Shown here piece by piece: positions 24,110-36,573 of a DNA stretch of 64,000 bases. Within the stretch, counting starts at the first letter, position 1; each line of letters starts with the position of its first letter. The translations under genes were made by a program, and so were the position numbers. This DNA is from Breviolum minutum Mf 1.05b.01 (lineage: Eukaryota > Sar > Dinophyceae > Suessiales > Symbiodiniaceae). The notes beneath the pieces were generated by a model. That model was not told where the DNA came from and did not search any database. It saw only the letters and a list, made by a program, of their open reading frames with translations. The stretch lies in contig DF239259.1 in NCBI GenBank assembly GCA_000507305.1, positions 113,578 to 177,577 on the forward strand. The letters are read 5' to 3'.

Positions 24110-27100
24110 CATCATCATCATCGAAAAAATCATCCAAAAAATCATAACAGCAAAAGTAGTCAAGTAGTCTTCCCGCAGGAAAAGTACTCCCGGACCGACT
24201 CCAAAACACCCCGGGACCGACTCCAAAACCAAAGGACCAAAGGCTTGAAGCTAGAACTTATTCATGAAACACCTTGAAACAAATACAGTAATCATTGGAA
24301 CCCAAAGTCATTGAGGTTTGGTTCAGATGACTTTCCTTTTCACTTATTTCGGTGATTTTTAGGTGTCATGTGAATTTCGTTTTTTTTTGGGAGTAAGATA
24401 ACTGTTGCCCCCTTCAGCTTCGCCACAAGCCACACTTGACCCAAGGTACGAGGAAACATCACCAAAGGCACAAGAGCAACTTGTCGTTCTTCGCAACGCC
24501 CGTGGTGTTTTTTTCGGTGGGGCGTAACGGGCCAACCATCCATGGATATTGCTGTCCTGGTATTTGATACTGGCCGCCAAGCAGCTTAAGAATCAGCTGA
24601 AATTGGTTGAAAATTTCAGATGATTCATTGAGTTGACAAAAATTATGAAAATCGACTGCTGATGGCGCTGAAGAGGAGACTATCATGTAATATCAATATA
24701 ACATATTTTGGTTTTATAGAATCTGATTTTAAACTTATAGCACTGTTTTGTTTTTCATTATCTCTTTCTTTTACCTTACATTTTCCTATCATCACTTAAG
24801 CAATTTGAAGCACTTTTCTGTGACATTTTTTCTGACAGTTTAGTATGTCCAACGACAGCTTCAGCAAGGTACAAACGTTTGCTCACGCTGGAAAATGGTA
24901 ACGTGGAAGCACCCTCTGGACGGCGAGATCTAGCTGGATATATGTTCCTTGGTGTTTTTGTCGAAAGGCATGTATCAACTAAAGTCGTTGTTTCATTTCC
25001 AGACAGCTTGTATATATACAGTTTTTTTTTGGGGGGGTGCTTTTCAAAAACGCCAAAAAATCACAGATCATTTATTTATATCTACCCTCCCTGAAACTAA
25101 CAGCTTACAGCTGAAAATGGATATGTAAGTTGGAATACTTTCTCCTTTCCTTTTGGGGCGTTTGGCGTTTGGCCTATTTTCAGGTGCCAAACTTGCTGTT
25201 AGTTTCAGGGTCCTGGTCTCAGTTGTCACCCCTGCCACCAATGGACCAAGGCCGCGTCCTCCATGGCATGTAGAAGCCTGGGAGTTGGAGATCTCACGAG
25301 ATCAACGTGGCTGGAGTGGTTGAGGGCCGAGGGGAGGGAGATCTCCAACTGTTGATGGTTCAGAAATCCCAAACAGCCAACCACCTGGGATGGTGCAAAA
25401 ACCTTCAAAAATGATGGTAGATAAACTACCAACTACCTCAACTGGTTAGCCGGATTTCAGCCATCAACAGCAGGAATCCAGTCAATATTATCAAAGAATG
25501 ATTGGGGTGTCCACTCCGAAACGCATAGGATTTAGGTTCCATTACCATTCTCAGAAGGTGAGTGGATGCCTAGGGAATATTTGATATGTACCTATTTGTG
25601 ATCATATACATAGTCTAGCCGTTTTTTTGCATGGATCCCAGACCAAGTAGCAACATGCTACAGCAACCCTCAAAGTGTTAATATGTGATTATATAGATTT
25701 ACATATATATATATATATATACATCTCCCCAGAGGCTCTTAAACTAAAACCGAATTTATTGCAGCATATATATATATATACATATTTTATTTTCATTTTT
25801 TTTATATTCTCATTGCATTTTATGTAAATCTCTCTGTATGAAAATACGTCCCATGCCTACGTAGGTAATTTCATATTCATCATTCCTTCATTTATAGAAG
25901 ACATGATTAAAACAACCGCCACAAAGAAAATCAACTGTTTACCCTCCCTGAAACTAACATTTTCGTGCACTTTCGCCCTTGAACATCAATGGTTCGAAGA
26001 TGTAATTTGCCTTTGGGGCCCTGCCCATTTTCAGGAGCTACTGGTACAAGATATCCTGCACCAGTTGAGGTTGGTAGTTTATCCCATTATTTACCAGTTT
26101 TGTACATCCTAGGTGGTTTTCTCCCCGGATTTCTGAACCATCAACAGTCCGTTAGTTACTATTAGTTTTAGGGATGGTAACTAATAGAGATTCGGCCCCT
26201 GTTCTCCACAGCAGAGTAATGCCCAGCCTGAGGCATTGGCCGCGGTGGTTTTGGAGAAGTCTTTCATGGACGATGGGCTGGAGTCAGTCCTTTGGTCAGC
26301 TTAGTGATGGGATGTCACGAAAAGGTGTGCCATAGAAATTCAATGAAATTCACCTGGTTCGTGCTGAATGTAATGATGTGATGATCCCTGTATTGAAAGA
26401 GAATAAATGATAAAAATGGCAGTTTCATTTGTGGATCAATGTAGGCAACTGGATGCATCAGAGATTTGGTTTGTGTTATATAATCTGTAAAGGGAAAATG
26501 AAGGTGAATGGATTTAACTAGCCCAGAATCTCAACCAAAATCAAGGAGTGTGACAGCAGGAGATCTCCGACAGGTATATAACTATGGAACACACGCATGG
26601 CATGGAAGCATCATTTGTCGTCAAGGAAGCCAGAGCAAAAAGGACAATCTGATCATTCAAGCTACTGCTACAGTGGCATGTGACATTTCGACAAATGCCT
26701 AGCATTTTGTTGGATTGTTGTTTTTGTATGTTTTTGTGGAACACACCTGTTGGATGATGTTTTGGTGATCTTCAAATGAACCAAGTCTTTTTGTTCTGCA
26801 ATGTCAGGGTCAAGCCAACCAGGAGAAAAGAGGTACAACGGGTTGTTTTTTTTGTCTCTTTTTTCGTTTGGTCGCTTGTTTTTTGAGGAATTTACCCGAC
26901 ACCATTTTGGGCTAGTACAACCTGAAATGGTGGCTCACAAAAATAGGAATCCATAGGAATCCTAACTATTTGTACACTGCATGTTTTCCAGAAATTTGAT
27001 TTGCACACATGATCATGTTTTTGCTTGTTGGTACTTCAATAAGGGTGTTTCCAAAAATCGGGGTACCCCCAAATCATCCATCTTTAATAAGGTGTTCCAC

Positions 27101-30100
27101 TATAAACGATCCATTTTGGGGTACCCCTAGTTTTGGAAACAGCCATAAATGCCAAGCTTCTAATAGTCATGGGCTCATGGTAACCAAGGAGTAGCAGTGA
27201 AGGAGATGAAGGACAGGGGGCGCCAATCATGCGAAAATGGTCAGCCTCGTCGGAGAGGAAACCACGTATTTGAGACATGAAAAAACACATATTTCGAATA
27301 ATGGAGTATATATTTATCATGTATCATTCTCGCAAGTTTATTTTTGGGATGTCATCAGTAACAGTTGACATCGGCGGGTTTTTTTTGGATAAAAAAACGG
27401 ATCTCATCCTTGACGTTTTCGAGTGGATTTACATGTATTTACCACCGTTTGCAATCCCAAGTTAGTGCTATACCAGGACAAGTAACAACAAATTTTCTGC
27501 CTGGCTGGCATTGTTGGTCGGTTGCCCGCAGTGGCAACATTCGCAATGTTTTACCATGGTTTTTCCAGGCTTTTCCTTGAAAGTGCTTTTTCTGGGCTTT
27601 TTGAAAATAGCAAATAGATCAACAGATCAACGGAACCCTGCACGGTGAGGTGTGTAACGGAGCCCCCCTCCCAATAAATCTGAGCTGGCAGGATAATGTT
27701 CCCAATGATGGAGATGTCATGGACTTTTTCTTAGAGATTGCAATGCCACTTTTGCTGCAAGATCTCCTTTTGAGGTGTCCTTTCTTTTTTGGTGACCCTT
27801 TTGAAGCTTGTTCTTTGAGGCCCCAAGGCCAAAAAAACGCGAGTGCTGAAAAATCAACAGGGGTTTTGAGTATTTGGTACTCATTTCCTAGCTGAATGAT
27901 GCTGAAATCCACCAGGATGATGATCATGCAGATCCACTGGGTTGATTCACCAAATGACACGCCAAAAAAAACACAGAACCCAAAAAAGACCGCTTGAAAA
28001 AACCGCTTTCAAAAAGCGGTTTAAGCTAAAGCCATTTTTCGAATAAACGCCTTTTTCATCATTTTTCTTTTGGTTTTGTGGAAGGGATATACCCTCCAGG
28101 GAACGATGACATATTCCGGATACTGACTCGGTACTTTTGAGTCCATGTTTTTCCCGTGAACGGTGGGGTGCCAAAACCACTCTCAACCTCACAGGGTTTT
28201 GGAGCAGATTTTTCAATGGGGACTATTGAAGTATAGCCTTTCGCGTATCTTAGACATTAAATCAATAGGAACTCTAAAAACTATAACTTTTAGTAGCCGA
28301 AGAATATAGATCTAGAAAGACATCACTGCTGTTTCCAGTGTAGCTCCCCCCAAAACCAGTCAACTGAGGCTTTCGCAGTTGAATCATCCAAATATTGTTC
28401 GATTCTGGCGTGGCTCCACTGAAATGCGAAGTGGGAAAGCCAAAGGCTCCCGGAGTTTGTTGATGGTCACTGAATATATCAAACAAGGTGTGGATGTTGG
28501 GATGTCGTGGGTATACCATTTGGAAAGTAGATGGCTAGCCACTCCCAAGTATGGTGAATTAGGATACGGGGCCATGATAAACCAAGACTAATGGGAGTTG
28601 CGCCATCTACTTTCCAGGTGATGCAATTTTCAGGTGGCTACTTGTGTGTTCTTTTTTTCTTGCTACTAGTTGAATTAAATGAATTATGTAAACCATGTTT
28701 TTTTTTGTGTGTGTTTGTTTTGAACTGCGTCCAGGCAAACGAAGGACTAGTGACTAATTAATGAGCTCAATTGCAATTACACATCGAACGCCTATAATCA
28801 TCCATCTAATCACAAATCAATATCACAAAAATGGTGGATACTTTGCAGGAATAATATACAAATCACTCACCAATCATTATAATCACAGTGACATCAAAGG
28901 ATGGAATATCAGATATGTCACCTGTACCTTTCCCTATACATATATCACCACATTCCCCACGGAAAAACCAGGTGGCTTGTCCCGCTTGCTCCATGGACAT
29001 GGTGGTCCTGCATTGCCAAATCCCCTTACCTTGCCCCAAGCATTGTCATTTGGACTCGATGTGGCACGTGGAGTGCAGTATTTACACAGCCACCTGGTTG
29101 GAAACCCACAAAAAACAGATGAGTTGGAACTTGAAACGCAAAAAAAGTCCGTCGTGTTTTTGTTGGTGGGTTTTTTGAGCGGTATTGAAAAGGTGGAAAC
29201 TGGAAACCACTCAATAAAGCAGGACATTTTAACAGAAGAAAGCATGTTTCAATGTGTGCTATCAAGGTGTTCCAAACTTTGGTTGCATTTTTTTGTGTTG
29301 TTTTCCTCTTGGAAGGTGAAGGTCATAGATCCACAAGTGAAAGTGGAATGCAATGGATTTTGTTTCCCCAAAAAATTGCCGTTTTGTTTTTGCCCATAAA
29401 AGGGTTCTATTTTTATAATTTCTTAAAAGCGGTCCCAAATTTATCCATTGAAACACTTTTGGGAGCTTCAGATGTTCCATACATCTGATCAAATTATAGC
29501 GACCTCACCCCCATCAATGCAACCTGAAGGTCAGCGGATCCTACACCTGGACTTGTGTTTGGTCTGCAACAAAATGGGGAAACCAAGGAGTTGTTGGGTG
29601 CAACTTTTGGAAAATTAGCTGCAAGTTGGTCCAATTGGCATGTGCAAAACGTAAGAATTTCGGCGAAGTTTGGGGGAGTTCTTGTCTTCAAGTTGGCAGA
29701 AAGATTTGGTTCCTAAGGAAAAGTCCCAACGTTCTTTGTGCTCCACTGTGGACAGCCAAGCTGTGTGATTTTGGTTTGGCCACTTGTTTTTTTTGGTGGA
29801 CGGTTGGGATGGTTGGGATGGATGTTGGAAAGATTTTGCAAAAATACTGTTGATGGAAGAAATCGCGCGCCAACTGTTATTTTTGAATCACTATGAACAA
29901 TATATGTTCTCCATATTAACTGGTGCAGGATTCCTTCCATCAACAGTATGACAATGATTTGATTACGAGGTGTTCATTTTGCTTTGTCAGGAGCCAGAGG
30001 TGGTTCTTCCGATTTCTTTCCAAATGCACTAAAAAGAGGCCTTGGAAAGTAGCCGGAACTCCCGAGAACATTATTTGACTCCCCAGACATGCTGATGGTA

Positions 30101-30384
30101 AGAGAACGAAATCCACCAAAATTAATCCCAATCACGGCCGCAATTTGGGTGAACATCACAGCCATAAAACAATCCACCACCAAATTTTCAGCCGTCCATC
30201 AGATTCGGAGAAAAACAGGTCACAACTGTGGAGCCAAGCTGATGTCTTCCACCCAAAAAAAATGTTTCGACAAACAAAATCCACCGCGGTGAACAACAAC
30301 AACAACAACAAAAAAACACCACAACCACAACCACAACAACCAACAACAAAAACCACAACAACCACAACAACAACAACAAAAACC

Positions 30385-30454
<70 letters not shown>

Positions 30455-33400
30455 CAACAACAACAAGACCAAGAGTTGATATTTGAGGCAAAGATGAGAG
30501 GAGAACATACCTATGTACAGTCGACTATTCAAGGTGTGAGCCCTGTGTGGGCTCCTCCTGTAACTTGGCCTGGATTCCTTGTGGGTTTTCCTATCCGTCC
30601 TTTCCCGGAATGGGTTTGTGTATTAATGTCGGACCTCTTTGGGACAAAACATCCACAGAAACTATGCAGTATTTAACTGTGGGTACTTGTCAGAGTTGTA
30701 GAGTAAAGTTGGATGCTCAAATCACACATGCCCAAAATCATCCTTAAAACCACTTTTAAAAAGACAGGCAGGCGGCAATCATCACGCAGTAGAAGAACAC
30801 TTCTAGACATTCCTGCCATGGTGGAAAAACATAGAAGAACAGTAGCCCCTCGCTGATATCATACATGTCATTGTATGTTCATCCAGGGAGACATTATGCA
30901 TCGATCGCTGTGAAACTTTTCACACGTTTGAAGGTGTATACATGTGTTACATGTATACTTAATTATTCTGATTTTAGAGGTCCAACATGTAAAGACAGCA
31001 TGTGAGAGAATGTATACGTTCCTGCGCTCGCATCTTCCAAACACTCATCATTGTGACCGTTTTGTTTGGAGCTTGGCCCCGACGCTTGGGACATGAGGAG
31101 ATGTTTGAGCATTGGACCGATGGCTTGACGGAGAAAGCAGATGTTTATTCCTTTGCCATCATATTTTTTGAGCATCATAGCGGCATCTACTGAATTTGAA
31201 AGACAAACACACACACGCGCACGCCAGAGCCGGTGAGAGTGCATTACGGTTTGCATCATTATTTCACTTCTTTGATTTTTGTTCCAGGAGGGTCTCATGC
31301 CATAAGTTTAGAAGATGAAGTGACGACAACGGCCTTGAGTTTTTTTTTTAAAGGGGAAAGTTGGTGGTTGATTTTTTTCAATTCTGCGATCTAGTGGTTG
31401 GCAGATCAGTGGACCAGCCAAATGGCGGGGCTTTGTCCCTTAAATGGAGTTCAATGAAAATTAGCTAAAGGATGCTAAAAGGGCTCGGAGGAGATTGAAT
31501 GCCACTGGTGCCACCCTAAATTCTGTCCCGGCTTTCCTTGTTTCACAGATGACCCTTTTTACCCGACTGCTTCTCGTTTGGCAACATCCTCTATAAGGAT
31601 GCCCTGGCAACAAAAGACCCCAAGAAAACATGGATACTGAGGTTGTTGACAAAGCAGCTGCCCTTCCAGGAGATTCCTGCTGCTCAGTTACCAGCCGCCA
31701 AGGCGGCGGGGAAGCTACCACAGTTACCTACCACTGTGCCAACGGATTGTTCAGAGCTTGTGGCGCAGTGTGCCTCGGCTTTTCTGAAAAAACAACGAGG
31801 TTTCTTGGAACTTTTTTGGATACTTTTCGCCTATGATTGTTTCTCCAGAAATTGAAGGTGGGAGCCTTTTTTTTAAGTTAAAGAATTGTTTCATATAAAA
31901 GATGGTAGTTTTGTATGTTTTTTATTCCATCTTCCCCGATGGTGAAGATTGGAAAACGAGACTCAAACACCTCAGCCGATGTTGGCGGCCTTTGAGCTGG
32001 ACCAGAGAATTTGTTCAAAAAAGGTTCAGATTTTGGATGCTTTTTTGAATCGAGTTGGGTTAAACAATTGCGGGGTGTTGGCTTCATTTATTTATATATG
32101 AAGGAAGATTTTTGTTTGTGACCGATGATCTTACACATTGTTTTTTTGTTTTGGCCACGCGCATCAGATCTATAGTGACTTTTTCGGACCAAAAATTCTG
32201 TCCAATGGATTGATGTGCATTTCCAATTTTCCTCAGGTCAGTTGATACATAATATGTATTAATCAATATATAGTATATACGTTGATATTTATTATAGTTA
32301 TATTTGTATGTAATTACAACATGTATAAAACATATGACTATTGAAAATCGTTTAGGTGTTTGTCGACCACAAGTTGTCATGCACATCGGCGAGTTGTGGA
32401 TCCTAGTGTTTCAATTCAATGCCGGATTTTACCAAATGTCCAAAGCCCAAAATCAAAGAATCCCAATGGCAAAAGGTGAAACAAAGATGGTGAAACGGAC
32501 GTTTTTGAGAAGAAGTTTGCCCAAAAAAAAGATATATCACTTATATGATTTCATGAGCCAAGAAGTTACCCCAACTTTGGGGGTAAACGCACATCCTACC
32601 CTACCCATAGCAGCCCATTTGTTTGAGGCTGTGTGGCAGATCCCACCTTGCGTCCTTCCATGAGCGGTGTTGCGGCGCGGGTACGTGACATCGCGCAAAG
32701 TCGGGAGATTCAATTGTCACTTCTTCAGCAAAATTCAACTGTTTTTCTTGGGAGGTGAAGGGTGATTCATATTTTTTAAAACTGTAATTACGGTACATCT
32801 ATATTGAATATTTATATTTATATATATACATCATATATAAACTATTTGTATATCTATGTAAAAATGCATTTATGAAATCATATTATTTGTGTATCATGCA
32901 AAAGGTGTAGGCATGTGCAGATGTAAAATGGAAAACACTGGGGTGATATGAGCTGGTGAAACTTTCTTTAATTTCAAAGTCTGGCAAAGGACAACGGAAA
33001 ATGAATACAAGAGGGTCGCAAACATATAGGCCCGTACAGGCCCTGGGCTCGAACAATGAAAAACAGATGTGGATTTTGCAGAGCATGGTGTAGTTTCTTG
33101 TTTCTTGTGATTATCCATACTTTGAATAGGTTTGTGGTTTCCCTCCATCCTGTCAAGATTTTGGTCCGGCATGGTATTAGTCAACATAATTTGATCACCG
33201 TTTCACCAGGCCGTTCCACCTGCAAAGTTGACAATTTCCCATTCAAAACCTGCCAAGTTTAACGTTGCAACCCGGAATTCTGCCCAGCTATTCGTTTTGA
33301 AATGTTTTCACCCACCAAAAAAGGCATTTTGTGGCATTTGCACATATATTTTACGAATTTCCCAAGTATATATCTTCCTGACAGACTGCCATTTGGATAT

Positions 33401-33763
33401 GATTATGGGAAAAAACCGTTCCCAAGGTCAGAAGTGAAACCTCCCGCAGCTTTGCTACGCTTCGATGATGATCAGGAGCGTCGTGTGAAGGAAGCAGAGG
33501 ACCTGGCAGCGCAACGTACCTCGAAGCGCACCTGCTGTTCATATTGCTGTTGGGTTTGTTTATGCGTGTTTTTTTTTCATGCATATATACATAGCTAGAT
33601 TATCAGATTGGATTGTGATTGTTCTCTTTTTAAATCCCAGTGATAGTGAATACAGTTGAAGATGAAAGGTATCACCTACAGAACGAATGGTGATTGTGAT
33701 TAAGTTTTGGGGTCACTACTACTGTCAACAGGGACGACCCAAATCAAATATTTTGCCGGATGT

Positions 33764-33815
<52 letters not shown>

Positions 33816-36214
33816 TCGACTTTTGAATACAGGATCAGAATATTAACTTCTTTGCATAGATCTTCCTTTAGACAGACTTGCTGACTTACAGAATTGCTTT
33901 AATTCGTTTGATCTGCATACTTGAATGTAATTGACGTAAAATGTGGATGAATGATACTTGTTTATTGGTGTGACGCACTTGATAAGACAGAAGCATGTTT
34001 TGATGGTTTCACTCATTTGAGGGTAAGTGTCTTTTGTCATTGCCAGTGTTCAGTCGAGATTCTGATGGAACTAGAGAAAACAAAACAATCAAACTATATA
34101 AAAAAGCTCACAGCCCAAATAATTGTCTTGGATAACCACGCAAGAGAAGACTTTCAGGGCGGTCCCTTCGAATAGCTGAGGAGGTTTGATGTCATTACGA
34201 TTAATTAATTATTATGCACCCCTGTACAACGCACGAGCACGAGCAAGGGATAGCCGTAAGGGTACATCTTAACATATCATCTTAACATCCCATTCTCTCG
34301 CCAGAACACCCGCCTCATCGGACTTCAAGGGTTATCCCGCTATGCCACCCCCTCCCCCAGGAAATACGGCCTTAATAAGGGGACTCTTAACCACCATCGT
34401 CCTTAATTAGGCCTTATCAGGTGTCGTTTTGTTTGAATGGCCATCAGCCATGGTGTATGATTACAACCGCAAAAAATACATGTCTCCTGTAAAGGGATCA
34501 TTTCACAAGGAAACTAGTCTTCCAACAATTGATTTTTCAGGGGCAAGCTGTTATATGGTTCCTGGGGGAACTTCATTTCATATCATTATTGCTTCCTACT
34601 GTACCAAAAATGTGATAGTCCTGGTGATCGCTGGTATTTTCTGGATGGGGGCATAGATCCAAATCATTTTGTAGTGAACCATGAACCCAGGTTTGGTAGA
34701 AGTGGACAAGAAACGCTGCATTCTGCGGACGGAACTGTCTCAGTTACACAGCCAAATTGAGGAGATCGACTGGGGTAAAGCTTGATGAGGCAGTAGAGGT
34801 ATGCTGAAGGTACATATGTATTCAGTATATACAAATGTATTATTATTGCCCATATTTCATGTTTGATGTTATAGACACAGTTTTGATTTAACATGTTTGG
34901 TACATGTAAATGTTTACATATTCAACATAAATATAATTAGATGATTCCAAAATCATGATAGAAGATTTGGATTGCTTCCACCATGATAGAAGACTTGGAT
35001 TGCTTCCACGAAATGAAGTTTTAAAAACATGCCTTACCTGCTTAACATGATGAGTGTGCCTTCATGGTAGACATAGAATGCTGCAACCTCCAAGCTTTGA
35101 AGTTTCCAGGAGGTGCGTAAACGCACAGCCGAACTCAACACGAGTGGTGCACCTACAGCTGGGTATTTGGCTTGCAATCTCAGGATGATAATGGGAGAGT
35201 GTTTATTATCAGGACTTGCGTCACCATTCATCATCATCACCATCATCATCATCATCAGCAGCAGGAGCAGCAGCAGCAGTACCATTATTCTTCATCATCA
35301 TCATCATCATTTTTTTTTTATCATTAGTCATCATACATCATCAATCAGGATCATATATCATCATCCTGACGTTTAAAAAAATCCTTTCCTTTAAAGCCAT
35401 GGGTTTCTACACTTCAATTCTTCAGGTCTTTGGGCTGTTTGGCTTCATCATCCCAGGTATGTTTCCAGTGAAGTGGACATGTCATGGTGCGATGCCTTCA
35501 TCCAAGAGGTTGCTGGTGCGAAGTTCCGTTGCGCGTGTCTCGGTCACTTCCTAGAGGTCCGTCGTTTGGGTAGGAGCCATAGTTTTCCCCGAGGGATTCT
35601 CAAGATGATGCTGACAAGATATATCTTGCAGCTTCCCAAAAATATCAACGAATTAGTAACCATAGACTCAAAAAGCTGGTTCATCTAGGGAGCCACACTC
35701 ACATTGGTAACCATTGGTAGAAGATGTAGTCAACGAGCTTCTCCCAACGACTTAGAACCGACAACGAGTTATAGCGGTTTAAATTTGCAAGGACTTTCAG
35801 ACCATAAATTGGCCGCTCCTTCCAAGAGGCCCTTTTTACTTGAATGAGTACTGTATATATTTATGAATGAACTGATGTCAATGATGTTTGGCAAACATTG
35901 GTTCAAACCATCCCTGGCCTTAACCACCGGAAAGCTTGTTTATATACTCTACATAACGAATTATATGTTCAATGGTGTATTTTCATTGAACCATTCTTTT
36001 CAGCATTGCATCAGAAGGGGCAGCGTTTTACGTCAGGTTGTGTTCCAAGTTGTTTCGTGGCCCAGAATTTGTGAAGATGCATTTGGATGCGAAACACCGG
36101 GAGGAGGCCAAACGAATTATTGAGGATAAGTACTTTGATTGCGCCTCGGTGGGAGAAACAAAAACACCAGCAACCGATCCAACCAACGAAATTCCTGGTG
36201 AATTATGTGGTTGA
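22360..36214 (+). CDS. TKL-like protein kinase with coiled-coil C-terminal region
   Basis: Probable Ser/Thr kinase. Exons: 22360-22437 (tentative), 23021-23115, 24453-24504, 26233-26286, 27189-~27230, 27650-27774, 28369-28487, 28972-29088, 29530-29554, 29718-29795, 29991-30097, 31098-31171, 31642-31769, 32628-32754, 33427-33515, 34691-34774, 35426-35542 and 36018 to a stop at 36214. Visible motifs: IGRGGFGEVFHGRW (Gly loop), VAVKEMKD (beta-3 Lys), LNHPNIVRF, ARGVQYLH, ILHLDLKSPNVL (catalytic loop, HLD in place of HRD), KLCDFGLA, VAGTPE, EKADVYSFAIIFFE, LPFQEIPAAQL and DPTLRPSM. The tail is heptad-like (KEAEDLAAQ, LRTELSQLHSQIEEI). Phases agree in most joins. The 27189-27650 join is open, and exon 29991 shows a one-base frame slip. 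Donor 31172 is GC. Substrate unknown. Confidence 0.85.
22455..22575. mobile_element. MITE-like element, family E
   Basis: Ends AACTGTTGATGG and CCATCAACAGT, inside an intron of the kinase gene, shortly after the donor at 22438. Confidence 0.7.
22884..22988. mobile_element. MITE-like element, family G
   Basis: CTAGGTGGTGG start and AACCCCCAAG end, with the GAAATGATCCATTTCGACTA core. It lies just upstream of the kinase exon at 23021. Confidence 0.6.
23566..23674. mobile_element. MITE-like element, family B
   Basis: GGGGGTTTCC...CCCCCCAAATCATCC against AAACCATCCA...GGGGTACCCC...GGAAACACCCAT, intronic in the kinase gene. Confidence 0.7.
23961..24121. repeat. (CCA)n followed by (TCA)n microsatellite
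   Basis: About 27 CCA units run into about 25 TCA/TGA units with few interruptions, in a kinase intron. Poly-His, poly-Gly/Asp and poly-Val/Met frames across it are by-products. Confidence 0.97.
25087..25214. mobile_element. MITE-like element, family C
   Basis: CCCTGAAACTAACAGC at the left and GCTGTTAGTTTCAGGG at the right make a near-perfect inverted repeat of about 15 bases. A related copy starts at about 25940. Confidence 0.8.
25348..25471. mobile_element. MITE-like element, family E
   Basis: AACTGTTGATGGTTCAGAAATC at the left and GGATTTCAGCCATCAACAG at the right. The inner CACCTGGGATGGTGCAAAA core matches the copy at 22455. Confidence 0.75.
26047..26148. mobile_element. MITE-like element, family E, nested in a family C element
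   Basis: The right end GGATTTCTGAACCATCAACAG matches family E. Family C ends surround it (CCCTGAAACTAACA near 25944, TAGTTTTAGGG near 26165), which suggests one element inserted into another. Confidence 0.5.
27043..27146. mobile_element. MITE-like element, family B
   Basis: GGGTGTTTCCAAAAATCGGG at the left mirrors CCCTAGTTTTGGAAACAGCC at the right. It sits about 40 bases upstream of the kinase exon carrying VAVK. Confidence 0.8.
29845..29946. mobile_element. MITE-like element, family E, in a short kinase intron
   Basis: ACTGTTGATGGAAGAAATC at the left and GGATTCCTTCCATCAACAGT at the right. It makes up about half of the 195-base intron between the DFG exon and the activation-segment exon. 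Confidence 0.75.
30293..30472. repeat. (AAC)n microsatellite with ACC patches
   Basis: About 180 bases of AAC units with short ACC interruptions, intronic in the kinase gene. The poly-Thr, poly-Asn and poly-Val frames across it are by-products. Confidence 0.97.
33766..33812. repeat. (CA)n microsatellite
   Basis: About 22 uninterrupted CA units in an intron of the kinase gene. Confidence 0.97.
35222..35312. repeat. (CAT)n microsatellite with GCAGCAG patch
   Basis: CAT and ATC units with a central GCAGCAGGAGCAGCAGCAGC patch, upstream of the kinase exon at 35426. Confidence 0.95.
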
Positions 36215-36573
36215 AAGTGGTTGGTTTGGTGTTGTTAGGATGGATGATCTGATGGCATTTTGGCATGAATTTGATGTTAATGGATTTTTGGTGATGTTTG
36301 TGGAGGATTGAAGGTGTCTTGTGTTCTTTTGCGAGTCCAATCTTTTTTGGAGGTTAAGTGATAAAGGTAATACCTCGCTGGTAGATGTGTTCCAACTTGC
36401 ACAATTAATCACAATTACATGGTTGTGATTTGGCGAATGGTATAGTACACTGTCCATCTATCCTGTATTACTTTGTCATGTCAAATCTTTTAAGCCAATG
36501 CACTGCACCAGATTGTGTAGTCGATTTGCATAGATTCCACAATTTTCAGAATTTCCCTTTAGCTTCATTTCAG

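Noticed and set aside
23865-24277. Poly-His, poly-Asp/Gly and poly-Met/Val ORFs
   Set aside because: They are produced by the (CCA)n/(TCA)n microsatellite in all frames and have no flanking exon support.
30145-30532. Poly-Thr, poly-Val and poly-Leu ORFs
   Set aside because: By-products of the (AAC)n tract inside a kinase intron.
31770-31855. Readthrough of the kinase exon to a stop at 31855
   Set aside because: The downstream exon 32628-32754 restores the expected CxxxDPTLRPSM in phase from a GT donor at 31770, so the readthrough is probably intron.
31878-32087. Minus-strand frame containing QRPPTSAEVFE, like kinase subdomain XI
   Set aside because: It lies within an intron of a kinase gene on the plus strand whose true subdomain XI (DPTLRPSM) was found at 32628. 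No other kinase motif exists on the minus strand here, so it is taken as coincidence.
34054-34175. Plus-strand frame ILMELEKTKQSNYIKKLTAQ ending in a stop, as a terminal kinase exon
   Set aside because: It needs an AG|T acceptor, while exon 34691-34774 fits the same phase with AG|G and continues the coiled coil. It is kept only as a possible alternative end.
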